This document shows positions 25,921 through 35,661 of a stretch of DNA of 64,000 bases, in pieces. Under the pieces are notes generated by a model, which saw only the letters and a program-made list of their open reading frames with translations, was not told the origin of the DNA and ran no database searches. Source of the stretch: G963665925 sp963676345 (lineage in GTDB: Bacteria > Bacillota > Clostridia > Peptostreptococcales > Acidaminobacteraceae); assembly GCA_963676345.2 (NCBI GenBank), contig CAXXTS010000002.1, positions 372,001-436,000 on the forward strand, read 5' to 3'. Position 1 is the first letter of the stretch; the number at the start of each line of letters is the position of its first letter. The position numbers and the translations under genes were made by a program.

Positions 25921-26772
25921 TTATCTGAGTTCCCTATGTCTTATGCCCACTGTATAGCTTTTACCATTAAGTGCGTCATAAAGTCTGTTGGCAAGAGTTA
26001 CCGAACGGTGTTGCCCACCGGTGCAACCGACTGCGATAATGAGCTGTGCACGTCCTTCTTTTTCACAAAGCGGAAGCACTGTTTCAACCATACCCAGTAT
26101 TTGATTAAAAAAGGCATGGCTTTCATCAAAGGACATAACATACTGCTGAACCTCTAAGTCATTTCCAGTGAGCGCTCTTAATTCTTCAATATAAAATGGG
26201 TTGGGTAGAAAACGGGCATCAAATACAAAATCTGCATCTAGCGGGATGCCTTTTTTAAATCCGAATGACATGATTGAAATTGACATGTCTGATGTAGATG
26301 TTTTTTCTCTGAATATCTTAGACATTTCACTTTTAAACTGACTCAGATTATACCCGCTCGTCTCAATAATAGTGTCTGACGCACCTCGCAACTTTGACAA
26401 TCGCTGGCGCTCTTGGCTAATACCTTCTTCAATAGAACCACCCGGATTCATAGGATGTGAGCGTCTTGCTTCTTTAAAACGCTTTATCAGAACCGAATCG
26501 GATGCATCTAAGAAAATAACCTTGTAATCATAGCCTTCACGCTTAAGCGCTTCAAGCTCTTTTTCAAGATCCTCAAAAAATATGCCACCACGTATATCGG
26601 TTACAAGTGCCAGTTTTCTTATATCTTCGGTATTCTGGTCGCAAAGCACCACAAACTGATGAATGAGAACAGGGGGTAAATTGTCCACACAATAGTATCC
26701 GAAATCCTCAAGAACTTTCATCGCTTGACTGCGACCCGCACCTGACATACCCGTTATAATCACCAGTTCCAT
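25921..26772 (-). CDS. rapZ: RNase adapter / nucleotide-binding protein RapZ
   Basis: 283-aa RapZ (YvcJ). The N-terminal P-loop is ITGMSGAGRSQAM (GxSGxGRS) and the Walker B-like segment is YKVIFLDASD. The C-terminal domain contains VGCTGGQHRSVTLANRL, the conserved GCTGG-HRSV block. In enterobacteria RapZ controls GlmS through sRNA decay; in Firmicutes it is linked to competence and cell-wall precursors. Its place next to yvcK supports a cell-envelope role. Confidence 0.95.
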   Translation of the reverse strand: MELVIITGMSGAGRSQAMKVLEDFGYYCVDNLPPVLIHQFVVLCDQNTEDIRKLALVTDIRGGIFFEDLEKELEALKREGYDYKVIFLDASDSVLIKRFKEARRSHPMNPGGSIEEGISQERQRLSKLRGASDTIIETSGYNLSQFKSEMSKIFREKTSTSDMSISIMSFGFKKGIPLDADFVFDARFLPNPFYIEELRALTGNDLEVQQYVMSFDESHAFFNQILGMVETVLPLCEKEGRAQLIIAVGCTGGQHRSVTLANRLYDALNGKSYTVGIRHRELR

Positions 26773-26781
26773 AAATATCTC

Positions 26782-27513
26782 CTATTCTTCGACTGCATTT
26801 AATATCCTGTCACTTGTGAGTCCTGCTTGATGTGCTCGATCTACTGCTTTTTTAAAATTCGCCACATCACGCGGGTGATGGGCGTCACTATTAATTGAAA
26901 ACTTAATGTTATAAGCCATTGCCTCACGTATTTGCTCTACTGTGAGAAAACCATGACTTGCATTGATTTCCAGTGCAGTGTTCGTTTCTTCAGCGGCTTT
27001 GGCCACACGTTTCACATCAATCGGCCCTTTGGCTCCTGGATGTGTTAGAATATCAATGTTGTATTTATGCATTGCATTAATAAGCGATAGGGTGTTGGCT
27101 TCTTTTAACTTACGCGTTCCGCCATTGTACTTGCTAAAATAGTTGCCTGCATGATGGAGCATATCTCGAACAAAGCGAACTGGGCGACTTCCAAAGTGAT
27201 AGCCCGCAAGAAGCACATCATTCAGTGCCAGAATTTCCGCGTCTACATCCAAATGACCGTCTATATCCAGTACATTGGCTTCAAGTCCCAGCAGGATTTC
27301 AATATCATCATATTTATCATTCAGAGCGTCAATAATTTGACGCATCTCTTTATATCTATGCTTCTTGATTCCAAACCCCATATGTCCGGGGCCATGATCA
27401 CTAATTGCCAGTATTTTCAGTCCTGACCTGCGCGCTGCAATCACATTGTCTTCAATGCTGCCCTCGCCATGACTGAAGGTTGTATGTGTATGATAATCCG
27501 AAAGAATTTTCAT
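26782..27513 (-). CDS. PHP-domain phosphoesterase (YcdX-like)
   Basis: 243-aa stand-alone PHP protein with metal-binding motifs DYHTHTTFSHGEGS (residues 5-18), AISDHGPGHMG, LGLEANVLDIDG, LTHPGAKGP and SDAHHPRDV. PHP proteins hydrolyse phosphate esters with a trinuclear metal site; the substrate is unknown. The gene lies between murB and rapZ with gaps of 2 and 9 nt, so it is in the operon. A PHP gene at this place is frequent in Clostridia. Confidence 0.9.
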   Translation of the reverse strand: MKILSDYHTHTTFSHGEGSIEDNVIAARRSGLKILAISDHGPGHMGFGIKKHRYKEMRQIIDALNDKYDDIEILLGLEANVLDIDGHLDVDAEILALNDVLLAGYHFGSRPVRFVRDMLHHAGNYFSKYNGGTRKLKEANTLSLINAMHKYNIDILTHPGAKGPIDVKRVAKAAEETNTALEINASHGFLTVEQIREAMAYNIKFSINSDAHHPRDVANFKKAVDRAHQAGLTSDRILNAVEE

Positions 27514-27515
27514 GA

Positions 27516-28427
27516 TTATTCCTTCCCGAACAACCGCACCTCCGGTTCAAGCAAAACACCAAACTGATCGTGAACCACCTTTTGTACCAGTCCAATGAGT
27601 CTGAGTACGTCCGCACTTGTCGCACGCCCCCTATTGACAATAAACCCGCAGTGCTTTTCAGATATCTGCGCGTCACCATAGCGTACGCCACGCAGACCCG
27701 CATCATCTATTAGCTTTCCTGCGTAAAATCCCTCGGGTCTTTTAAAGGTCGACCCTGCACTTGGCAGGTTAAGGGGTTGCTTTGAGGTTCTCTTCTCAGT
27801 CAGTTCATCTATACGCTGCTTGATTTCGTCGTACGGTTTTTCTTCTAATTCCAATAAAACTTCAAGTACGATGTGCTTATCTTTTTGTATTGCACTCATT
27901 CTATACCCGAATTCCAATTCTTCATTCGTGAGTGTGCGAACTTGGCCTTCTCGCGTTAGAACTGTAACTTCTTTTACAACATCTTTCATTTCGCCGCCGT
28001 ACGCACCCGCATTCATAAAAACTGCGCCACCGACAGTTCCCGGTATGCCCGAAGCGAATTCAAAACCACTCAGAGATTTTTCAACCACCTTGTTTGACAG
28101 CTGAGAAAGCAATATTCCAGACTTTGCGCGCACACGTGTTCCCTCTATGTTAACACCGCTAAAGTTGTCTGATAGCTTAAGCACCACACCTCTAATACCG
28201 TCATCTCCTATCAAGAGATTACTGCCATTTCCAACGACATGAAACGGACACGAATGCGCACTACAAACTTCCATAACCGATCTGACATCTTCTATGGTCT
28301 CAGGCAACACTAAAACATCCGCTGGTCCTCCAATTTTAAACGAAGTATGTTTGTTCATTGGTTCATCTATATATATACGCTCAGTATTTATTTTCTCTAA
28401 AAGTTGATCTGTCGTCGCTTTAATCAA
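27516..28427 (-). CDS. murB: UDP-N-acetylenolpyruvoylglucosamine reductase MurB
   Basis: 303-aa FAD enzyme that makes UDP-MurNAc for peptidoglycan. Motifs: NKHTSFKIGGPADV, VVGNGSNLLI, GFEFASGIPGTVGGAVFMNAGAYGGE, the catalytic serine in LPSAGSTFKRPEG and the glutamate in LLEPEVRLFG. I chose the TTG at 28427 because AAGGAG lies 6 nt upstream; an ATG 33 nt earlier has no ribosome site. First gene of murB-php-rapZ-yvcK. Confidence 0.94.
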   Translation of the reverse strand: MIKATTDQLLEKINTERIYIDEPMNKHTSFKIGGPADVLVLPETIEDVRSVMEVCSAHSCPFHVVGNGSNLLIGDDGIRGVVLKLSDNFSGVNIEGTRVRAKSGILLSQLSNKVVEKSLSGFEFASGIPGTVGGAVFMNAGAYGGEMKDVVKEVTVLTREGQVRTLTNEELEFGYRMSAIQKDKHIVLEVLLELEEKPYDEIKQRIDELTEKRTSKQPLNLPSAGSTFKRPEGFYAGKLIDDAGLRGVRYGDAQISEKHCGFIVNRGRATSADVLRLIGLVQKVVHDQFGVLLEPEVRLFGKE

Positions 28428-28622
28428 AGTAATCTCCTTCACATGCAGGCCATTGCCCATATCGTTTCGTAGTTTATGACCCTTTTATTATATCGTGTAA
28501 TGCCTTTTTTATCGTAACGATTTGATGTAATTTTACTCAGGTTTTCCAGCAAAATTAGACACGTTTACAGTATACATGAGCGGTTGACATAATTCAAGAA
28601 TCAGTCGCTGCGTATTCGTACA

Positions 28623-28802
28623 GTGCAACCTCTGGGTGTCCATGAAAGCTAGCCGCGCCATATACGTACAGTGCAACCTCCGGTTGCCCATATCGTTAGC
28701 CGCGCCATATACAAAACTAGAAGAAGAAATACTGGTTTGTGTGAACACGCCAGTATTTCTTCTTCTAGTTTTGTGCACGGCTTTGTCTTTTCCGTAAAGA
28801 AA
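28623..28802. repeat. Palindromic element, copy B (variable-arm hairpin)
   Basis: Two hairpin units (CAACC-tct-GGGTG at 28625-28637 and CAACC-tcc-GGTTG at 28674-28686), each followed by GCTAGCCGCGCCATATA or the GTTAGCC variant. Then a perfect 25-bp arm hairpin, 28711-28735 with 28750-28774, loop of 14 nt containing TGTGAACA, and the flank GCACGGCTTTGTC...CCGTAAAG (28775-28800). Arms share no sequence with copy A. Together with the focA-like terminator it fills the 449-bp gap 28428-28876; no gene is seen there. Confidence 0.88.
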
Positions 28803-28831
28803 ACACCGTGTAATTGAATCTTACACGGTGT
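28803..28831 (-). terminator. Terminator of the formate/nitrite channel gene
   Basis: ACACCGTGTAA pairs with TTACACGGTGT (11 bp, 7-nt loop), followed on the minus strand by TTTCTTTACGG, which is also the edge of repeat element B. Confidence 0.88.
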
Positions 28832-28876
28832 GTCTATTAAACACTATTGCTTTTTAATAAATATGCCTTGTGGCGT

Positions 28877-29662
28877 TTATTTCTTTGCTTTTAAGTAAAT
28901 AAAGTGGTAAGCCACCGGTACAATGATGCCACCGCCAACGATATTTCCAAGTGTTACCGGTATAAAGGAAATTGCCATTTGCGACCATGTAACAGCTGCG
29001 CCGTGGAATATGCCCACGGGGATGAAAAACATGTTTGCAACCACGTGCTCATAGCTTGCCATTACAAAGGCTGTTACAGGAAACCAAAGTGTCAGAATCT
29101 TCCCCCCTGCTGTAGTTGCTCCTAGAGACATCCATACCGACAGCGATACGACAATATTGCAAAGTATTGCTCTGAAAAATGCTACCGAAAAAGTGAGACC
29201 CGCTTTTGCTTGTGCAACTGCGACCGCTTTTTCGCCAACATGGTTCAAGTTGCCTACAGTCCCCCATAACTCCCCTTTATAAACTAAGAAAGCTATAAAG
29301 ATTGAGCCGATAAAATTACCCACAAATATGGCTGTCCAGTTTTTTAGAAGTGCACCTGCGGTAATGCGACCGTTAATCAGGCCCAAACTCATCAGGTTGT
29401 TTCCTGTAAAAAGTTCGGCACCTGCCAAAATAACTAAAATAATTCCAACTGGAAAAATAGCGGCTCCTAAAAACTTAGATATTCCTAAGTCACCTGTTGT
29501 TCCCCACATAACCGTGGCTGATACACTGCCCAGTGCAATAAACATGCCTGCCATAATACCAAGCAAAAGCATATTGCCAAAAGAATTATTCGCTTTCTTT
29601 TCTGATACGTCCAGCATTTTCCCCGTAATTTCCGCTGGTGTCAATAAATTCTTAGTCATCAT
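28877..29662 (-). CDS. Formate/nitrite transporter family channel
   Basis: 261-aa FNT-family channel with six transmembrane segments. GAELFTGNNL near residue 80 and MASYEHVVANMFF near 205 are the conserved pore motifs of FocA/NirC. It moves formate, nitrite or hydrosulfide; the ion cannot be told. For a fermenting anaerobe formate is plausible, but no pyruvate-formate lyase lies nearby. GGAG precedes the start. The 191-bp upstream gap ends at moeA. Confidence 0.92.
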   Translation of the reverse strand: MMTKNLLTPAEITGKMLDVSEKKANNSFGNMLLLGIMAGMFIALGSVSATVMWGTTGDLGISKFLGAAIFPVGIILVILAGAELFTGNNLMSLGLINGRITAGALLKNWTAIFVGNFIGSIFIAFLVYKGELWGTVGNLNHVGEKAVAVAQAKAGLTFSVAFFRAILCNIVVSLSVWMSLGATTAGGKILTLWFPVTAFVMASYEHVVANMFFIPVGIFHGAAVTWSQMAISFIPVTLGNIVGGGIIVPVAYHFIYLKAKK

Positions 29663-29853
29663 CTTCTCTCCTTATGATAAAACTACAAGACCATGATTCA
29701 TTCTAATTTATTGAGCGCCGCAAACCAATGCGGAAATACCACGAGATTTATTTCCAAATTATTAAAATTCCAACGATTTCTCGTCAGCAAAACGTCAATA
29801 AGCGTCTTTTTCGAGAAAATATCTTACTTTTAGCCCTTGTGATATATATACAA

Positions 29854-31155
29854 TTACACCCAGTCATTTCCGATATAATCACTATGATTATCCCACAAAT
29901 AAACCTCTACTTCTGTGCCAGACGCAAGAATGCCTTCTTTATATTCAGCAACGATATACCCATCTGAGTGACCAATCCATGAAATCATTCCTGATTTACC
30001 ATTGATCGGTTCAGCCTTTAAACCGTCATCATTTTCAATTATGCGGACCATTTGACAGGTATCCCTCTCAAATGCTGGTTCAACTGAACTCGATAGAACA
30101 GCGCGCACTCGATGACGCTTAGCAAGATGTACATTCCAGATTTCATCAATCAGTCTTCTGCCAACTGTATCCATGACCATTAGAGAAGACACTGGGTGCC
30201 CTGGTAAACCCAGTATAAGTTTTTCTTTCACTTTAGCGATAAGGGTGGGTTTTCCTGGTTTAAAGGCTAAGCCATGTACAATCACTTGTGCATCTTCAAT
30301 TGTATTAACAGCATCAACCGTATAATCCTTTTTCCCCATTGAGCTTCCGCCCGAAATGAGCAGGCAATCTGCATGCTCAAGCGCCGTTTCTATCTGCAAG
30401 CACATTTGGTCAAAGTCATCTAGAACAATTGCTGTTTTATACACTTCAAGACCATAACTCTCACAAAGTGCCTTCAAGCTATATGAATTAATATCATAAA
30501 TTTGACCATCCTGAGGTGCGCTTCCTAAAGGAATGAGTTCATCGCCTGTTATCAAAATTGAAACCACAGGCTTTTTATATACATGTATGTATTCAACGCC
30601 AATAGCTGCCAATAGCCCTATATGACGCTCGTATATCTTTGTTCCTGCACGCAGACCAAGTGCACCTTTCTCTAGGTCTTGACCTTTCATAATCAGGTTG
30701 TCATTGGAATTTAAAGGTGTAAACACTTCAATACCAGACTGAGATATTAGCGTATCTTCAATCTTTACAACACAGTCTGCACCCTCTGGAACCATACCGC
30801 CTGTTGGGACATACTGTGCCTCGCCTCTGTTTAAAGTGTGCTTTGACAATTGTCCCATTTGCGTTTCCCCTGAAACGGTCAGCTTGACAGGACAAGCTCT
30901 TGAAGCTGTTTGAACATCCTTTGAATGTATTGCGTAACCATCAACTGTTGATTTTGTAAATGGAGGCAAATCTAGTGTGACGTGAATATCCTGAGCTAGA
31001 ATATAGCCAAGTCCATCGTTTATATGCACCTGTTTGGTACGCACAATTTTCCCAAATGCTTCAAGCGCACTATTGACCGCAGCATGTACGGGGTTCTTCT
31101 TAATAATTTCCACAGGGTGGCCTCCAGTCATTTCAGTAAATCCTATTATTTGCAT
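29854..31155 (-). CDS. moeA: Molybdopterin molybdenumtransferase MoeA
   Basis: 433-aa MoeA, which inserts molybdate into adenylylated molybdopterin. Domain order is normal: LPPFTKSTVDGYAIHSKD, the YVPTGGMVPEGADCVVKIED block, the MoCF-binding domain with SILITGDEL, ISGGSSMGKKDYT and LGLPGHPVSS, and a C-terminal beta-barrel. The start is uncertain: ATG 31155 has a weak ribosome site and ATG 31131 is possible. No other molybdopterin genes are in the window, so the enzyme that needs the cofactor is elsewhere. Confidence 0.92.
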   Translation of the reverse strand: MQIIGFTEMTGGHPVEIIKKNPVHAAVNSALEAFGKIVRTKQVHINDGLGYILAQDIHVTLDLPPFTKSTVDGYAIHSKDVQTASRACPVKLTVSGETQMGQLSKHTLNRGEAQYVPTGGMVPEGADCVVKIEDTLISQSGIEVFTPLNSNDNLIMKGQDLEKGALGLRAGTKIYERHIGLLAAIGVEYIHVYKKPVVSILITGDELIPLGSAPQDGQIYDINSYSLKALCESYGLEVYKTAIVLDDFDQMCLQIETALEHADCLLISGGSSMGKKDYTVDAVNTIEDAQVIVHGLAFKPGKPTLIAKVKEKLILGLPGHPVSSLMVMDTVGRRLIDEIWNVHLAKRHRVRAVLSSSVEPAFERDTCQMVRIIENDDGLKAEPINGKSGMISWIGHSDGYIVAEYKEGILASGTEVEVYLWDNHSDYIGNDWV

Positions 31156-31249
31156 TACTAGTTTACATCATATGTTCAAAATGTCCATTGTATCCCGAAC
31201 ATTTCATTAAATTTATCTATAGTATCTACCCCATTCATCAAAAAAAAAT

Positions 31250-31290
31250 AAAAGTGTTCCTTGTGACACCATTGCACAAGGAACACTTTT
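31250..31290 (-). terminator. Terminator of the MacAB-like operon
   Basis: AAAAGTGTTCCTTG pairs with CAAGGAACACTTTT (14 bp), followed on the minus strand by ATTTTTTTT. It lies 78 nt after the adaptor lipoprotein gene. Confidence 0.92.
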
Positions 31291-31368
31291 AGACCACACG
31301 TATTCACTTTTCTTCGAATCAAGTTTTAAGACTGTATAATAGGACTGTTTAAACCCGTATAATACCTT

Positions 31369-32454
31369 TTAATTGCTGATCTCATTTGTATCCTTCACTC
31401 CACCCGTGCTGGTTTCTTCTTGCACGCTCGTTTGGTCGTTTTCTACACGAGCTTCGTCAAGAAGGATTTTAACATCTACATTGAAATTGATAAAGAGTTT
31501 ATCATCCATATCATCCAGTGCAATTTCTATAGGGACAATGGTTTCGCCACCTTTTTTGATTGAAGTTCCCCATATACGTACAACCTTGCCACTGTATGTT
31601 TTATCAGGTACCGCCTGCGATGTTACTTCTGCTTTTTGTCCTACATAAATTCTACCTATGAACTCCTCTGCAATGTCAGCTCTTACAATTCGCGAGTCCA
31701 GATCAACGATTGTCATTACACTAATTTCACGGTTTACATATTCGCCTTCTTTTGCTGTGACTTCTGATACAACACCGTTCTCAATTTTTGACACTATTTG
31801 ATTGCCATTGACGAAATTAGCCTTTAAATGTTTGTCTTCAAGGCGCTCAAGTTCATCACTCAGTCTCTCTCGTTTGTTTTCAAGAGCTCGTCTTTCTCCT
31901 TTTACTTGGGCCTTTGTACTCTTTAAATTCAACTGCATCTTATCCACCACACGTTTTTTCTGATCAACCAAAACACGCGCTGCATCTAGCTCTTCCTCAG
32001 CAATAACACCGTTAGCATAGAGTTCTTCTTTTCTGTTTAAATCATCTTCAAGATCTGCCAGCTCGGCAGACGCATTCTCTAGGTCAAGTGCTAGTGTTTC
32101 AACAGAGTAATCTTTATTTTCAATATCAAAAGCGGTTTCTTCTATTTCCATTTCCTGACTTGCAATTGCGTTTTCAAGAACACTGATATCGAAATCAACT
32201 AGGGGGTCTCCGCTGGTAATTTTCTCCCCTGCCTTAACATAAATCTTATTAACCCTTGCGTCAAAATCGACACTGATACTCTGGGCATCCGTTGCTTCAA
32301 CAACCCCATAGGCTTCAACAGACTCTATCGCTTGCTCCTTTTGAACCTCACTCTCAACGGACTCAACCGCTGCATTTTCCTGTGCACCAGCGCCACACCC
32401 CGCCAAAAGTGCCCCCAATGCAACAACGACCACACATAAATATATCTTTTTCAT
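31369..32454 (-). CDS. HlyD/MacA-type efflux adaptor lipoprotein
   Basis: 361-aa membrane-fusion-type lipoprotein with signal peptide and lipobox LLAGC (Cys20). A biotinyl-lipoyl-like half (IYVKAGEKITSGDPLVDFD, about 72-90) is followed by a coiled coil of about 100 residues (about 95-210) and the second lipoyl/barrel half (VTAKEGEYVNREI). In Gram-positives such adaptors work with MacB-type ABC permeases in export of drugs, peptides or envelope lipids. Its ATG overlaps the ATPase stop (TAATG). Confidence 0.88.
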   Translation of the reverse strand: MKKIYLCVVVVALGALLAGCGAGAQENAAVESVESEVQKEQAIESVEAYGVVEATDAQSISVDFDARVNKIYVKAGEKITSGDPLVDFDISVLENAIASQEMEIEETAFDIENKDYSVETLALDLENASAELADLEDDLNRKEELYANGVIAEEELDAARVLVDQKKRVVDKMQLNLKSTKAQVKGERRALENKRERLSDELERLEDKHLKANFVNGNQIVSKIENGVVSEVTAKEGEYVNREISVMTIVDLDSRIVRADIAEEFIGRIYVGQKAEVTSQAVPDKTYSGKVVRIWGTSIKKGGETIVPIEIALDDMDDKLFINFNVDVKILLDEARVENDQTSVQEETSTGGVKDTNEISN

Positions 32455-33125
32455 TATATTAACCTCCCGTCCTTTAGTCGAATGACTCTTGTTCCATAAT
32501 CTGCTGCTTCTTTTGAGTGGGTAACCTGAACAATGGTCTTTCCCTTTTCCTTATTGATCTTTTGAAAAAGTTCCATGATCTCCGTGCCTGTCACACTGTC
32601 CAAATTTCCTATGGGCTCATCTGCTAAAATCAAATCTGGCTCTCCAATGAGCGCACGTGCTATGGCTACACGCTGCTGTTGTCCGCCTGACAACTCTCTT
32701 GGCGTATGTTTTCTTCTATCTGAAAGTCCTACAAGCTCAAGAATTTCGTCCAGCTTTTCTTTATATTTTTTAGGATGCTTTCGGTCGAGTAAAATAGGCA
32801 GCATAATGTTCTCTTCAACATTCAAGTTCGGAATCAGATTATAAAACTGAAAAACAAAACCAATTTCTCTGCGTCTCATAATACTTTCTTCTTTATCTTT
32901 CATAAGCTTAAGCTCTTTTCCGTTGACGAGCACTTGGCCTGAAGATGGGTTGTCCAATCCACCAATCAAATAGAGCAGCGTCGACTTTCCAGAACCTGAT
33001 GGTCCCATTAGAGAAACGAACTCCCCTTTATTAATCTCAAAATTTAGTGATTTAAGCACCTTAACTTCCTCATCACCCAATATGAAATTCTTACAAACAT
33101 CCTTTACATCTACAACAACCGACAT
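32454..33125 (-). CDS. ABC transporter ATP-binding protein (MacB/LolD type)
   Basis: 223-aa ATPase. Walker A GPSGSGKST, signature LSGGQQQRVAIARAL, Walker B DLILADEPIGNLD and VTHSKEAADY are present; the GNLD variant is typical of the MacB/LolD/FtsE group. I chose ATG 33125 because AGGAG lies 7 nt upstream; upstream in-frame ATGs overlap that site. It lies between the permease and adaptor genes and is coupled to both. Confidence 0.93.
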   Translation of the reverse strand: MSVVVDVKDVCKNFILGDEEVKVLKSLNFEINKGEFVSLMGPSGSGKSTLLYLIGGLDNPSSGQVLVNGKELKLMKDKEESIMRRREIGFVFQFYNLIPNLNVEENIMLPILLDRKHPKKYKEKLDEILELVGLSDRRKHTPRELSGGQQQRVAIARALIGEPDLILADEPIGNLDSVTGTEIMELFQKINKEKGKTIVQVTHSKEAADYGTRVIRLKDGRLI

Positions 33126-33135
33126 GTTCATTCTC

Positions 33136-35661
33136 CTATTCATATCTTAACTCTTCAATGATGCTCACTTTCCCCGAACGCCTTAAAACACTCAAGCTGG
33201 AAAGCAGGCACACCAGAATGGACCCGACCATACCCAAAATCGCTGTTTTAAGACTTAAATCCAGGGCAAGAAGTACATCAATTTTAGACAATAAACTATT
33301 CACACGAACAAGAATCAGAAGCGTTGTAATAAGACCAAATACAGCTCCAATGAGACCACCAGAAACTGCCTCAATTAAGATCATAGCCTTTTTCTGGACC
33401 TTACTCATGCCAACAGAGGCATATATTGCCAGCGCTTTTTTGCGTGCCAAAAAGCTCACAAGGAAATTGTTCATTACACCAATTGAACCAATCAGTGCTG
33501 TCGCCATGGAAAAGGCTGAAAGAATCATAATGATTTTCTTGTTTTCCTCAAAATAGCTGTCCTTTTGACTGGCAAGGGTTTCAACTTCATACCAGTTCAA
33601 ATTTTTCAATTTATCTTCAATGGTTGTCACCATCTGTTCGGCGTCATAACCTGGCAGTACCTTTATTGCCATACGCAGTCCCCAAGACTGTTTTAAATCA
33701 CTTTTTAAGTTTCTTCTAGCAGTTAAACCGATCTGACCATTTGCTTTTTTTGTATTCACAAAACCAACAATTTCATAGGTCCGCATCCCCTGACCTGTAT
33801 CCAACTCAATATACTGGCCTTCTTTTAATTTATATTTGTCACGTATAAGGGTTCCAAGAACAAGCTTTCTGCCAGTCAGGAGACTTTCAAATACTGCCTT
33901 ATCATCATCATGCCCAAGTACATCAAAGTCAAAGAAATCCAAGTACCTTGTGTTGTCAACGCCAACAAGCTGCTTTAGAAAAGCCTTTTCTTCACCTTGA
34001 TAATTGAAAGCGTTCCATGACTCCTGATAAAGAATACTGTCCTGTATGCCATCTACCGAAAGAATACGCTGAGTCGTTGTTGGCGTAGCGCCTTCAGCGT
34101 ATACATGTATGTCATAAGTCTGCATTTCAAATTCGGATAAGGTTTCCTTTTGTATGCCAGTACCTAAGACACCAATGGTCATCATACTTGCAAGACCAAT
34201 CGTGAGCAGTATGATGTTGTCATATGTACTTTTGTTGCCACGCATATTTTTTACAGCCAAAAGACCAATGTTTCCAAAAACTTTGGCAAACATGCCTTCT
34301 GTAAGCTTTATAAATGAATCTGTTATCACAGGAACAAAGCATACAAGAGCAGCTATTAGCAAGATGATGCCTAGAGCTCCAGATACAGCTGACATCATAC
34401 CTTCAGAAAAGACAATCGGCAGTGCAAATGATAAAACACCAAGAATACCACCAATGACGTATCTCAAGTATTTTCTTTTTTTACGTGTACCTTCAATGAT
34501 GTTTAAAAGGACTTCCTTAACCGGTATACGTGATACTTTTACGATTGGAACCAGTGCGCTTCCAACTGAAAGCACTACGCCAAATGCAAATGCCATAAAA
34601 AGATTTTCAACTGGATAAACAATACGGTCTACTCCAATATCACTTGCCATCAAATTCATAAGGAGCTTGAGGAAGTAATGTCCAATAATACAGCCGAGCA
34701 AACTCCCCAGAACACCATAAATGAATGCCTCCAGCAGCATGATGACATCGGTCATTTTTTTAGTGGCTCCAATACTCCTAAACGTCCCAAGCATAGGCAA
34801 ACGTTCAAGTGTAATGACCTTAAATGACGTGTAAATAATAAATGTGCTAATGATAACAACAAGTAGGAGCATGAACATAAAAGGAATGCGAATTGGCCTT
34901 ATTTCTGCATCCAGTTCACTTTGTGTAATCATTTTATGTACAGTTTCATTCTTATAAACGGTTTTTAAGGCTTCTACCGTTTCATCTACTTTTGTATCGT
35001 CCGCGGTCTTGACATAAATCGTGTTCACCAAGTTTGGCGAGCCAAGGAAACGGCTTAAGGTTTCTCGAGGCACAATAACGGTTGTAGAATCGCCTCCAAA
35101 AGACTCGTTATCTTTAAAAAAGCCTTTGTCTTCAGCTATACCTGCAATCTTGAACATTTTCACATCATTATCAGAAAACTTCAAACGCAGTGTGTCCCCT
35201 ACTTTAAGCGCTTCTTTCTGGGCAAAGCGGTTGCCAATAATCGCGGTCTTTCCCTTAAACGCGTCTTCACCAGTGAAAGATATAAACTTAACTGGGTTCA
35301 TGATTTCCAGTTCATCCAGATTAAAGCCTTTAAGTGAAATTGGTTTATCTTTACCATCTGAGTTTCTGAACTCTACACCATACTCAACCACACCAATAGA
35401 ATATTCAACCTGACTTTCTACTTCACCGAGGTCTTTCACCTTTATGGTGTAATCTTCACTTGTCCGCCCTGGGCCAACATAGACTTCAGCCGTTCCGATG
35501 AAGCTCTTTATGTTATCCATAATAAGACCGGAAAGTGCATTTGAAATTGAAAGCGACCCGAAGAACAGCCCAACAGACAGCATAATTGATATTAGAATGA
35601 GAAATGTCCTGACTTTATGCTCTTTAACATTTCGCAGTGTGTATTTTACTAAAATCCCCAT
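33136..35661 (-). CDS. FtsX-like ABC permease (two MacB_PCD/FtsX units)
   Basis: 841-aa permease. A first helix (about 16-40) is followed by an extracellular MacB_PCD domain, an FtsX unit of three helices (about 268-390), further helices (about 400-450), a second helix/extracellular domain (about 480-700) and a final FtsX unit (about 715-835). It is the first gene of an exporter operon with the ATPase and adaptor. This tripartite set probably exports a lipophilic compound or peptide rather than importing; no regulator lies next to it. Confidence 0.9.
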   Translation of the reverse strand: MGILVKYTLRNVKEHKVRTFLILISIMLSVGLFFGSLSISNALSGLIMDNIKSFIGTAEVYVGPGRTSEDYTIKVKDLGEVESQVEYSIGVVEYGVEFRNSDGKDKPISLKGFNLDELEIMNPVKFISFTGEDAFKGKTAIIGNRFAQKEALKVGDTLRLKFSDNDVKMFKIAGIAEDKGFFKDNESFGGDSTTVIVPRETLSRFLGSPNLVNTIYVKTADDTKVDETVEALKTVYKNETVHKMITQSELDAEIRPIRIPFMFMLLLVVIISTFIIYTSFKVITLERLPMLGTFRSIGATKKMTDVIMLLEAFIYGVLGSLLGCIIGHYFLKLLMNLMASDIGVDRIVYPVENLFMAFAFGVVLSVGSALVPIVKVSRIPVKEVLLNIIEGTRKKRKYLRYVIGGILGVLSFALPIVFSEGMMSAVSGALGIILLIAALVCFVPVITDSFIKLTEGMFAKVFGNIGLLAVKNMRGNKSTYDNIILLTIGLASMMTIGVLGTGIQKETLSEFEMQTYDIHVYAEGATPTTTQRILSVDGIQDSILYQESWNAFNYQGEEKAFLKQLVGVDNTRYLDFFDFDVLGHDDDKAVFESLLTGRKLVLGTLIRDKYKLKEGQYIELDTGQGMRTYEIVGFVNTKKANGQIGLTARRNLKSDLKQSWGLRMAIKVLPGYDAEQMVTTIEDKLKNLNWYEVETLASQKDSYFEENKKIIMILSAFSMATALIGSIGVMNNFLVSFLARKKALAIYASVGMSKVQKKAMILIEAVSGGLIGAVFGLITTLLILVRVNSLLSKIDVLLALDLSLKTAILGMVGSILVCLLSSLSVLRRSGKVSIIEELRYE

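Noticed and set aside
28533..28778. Minus-strand open frame of 81 codons across repeat element B
   Set aside because: It runs through the palindromic repeat, its composition follows the hairpins, and it has no ribosome site.
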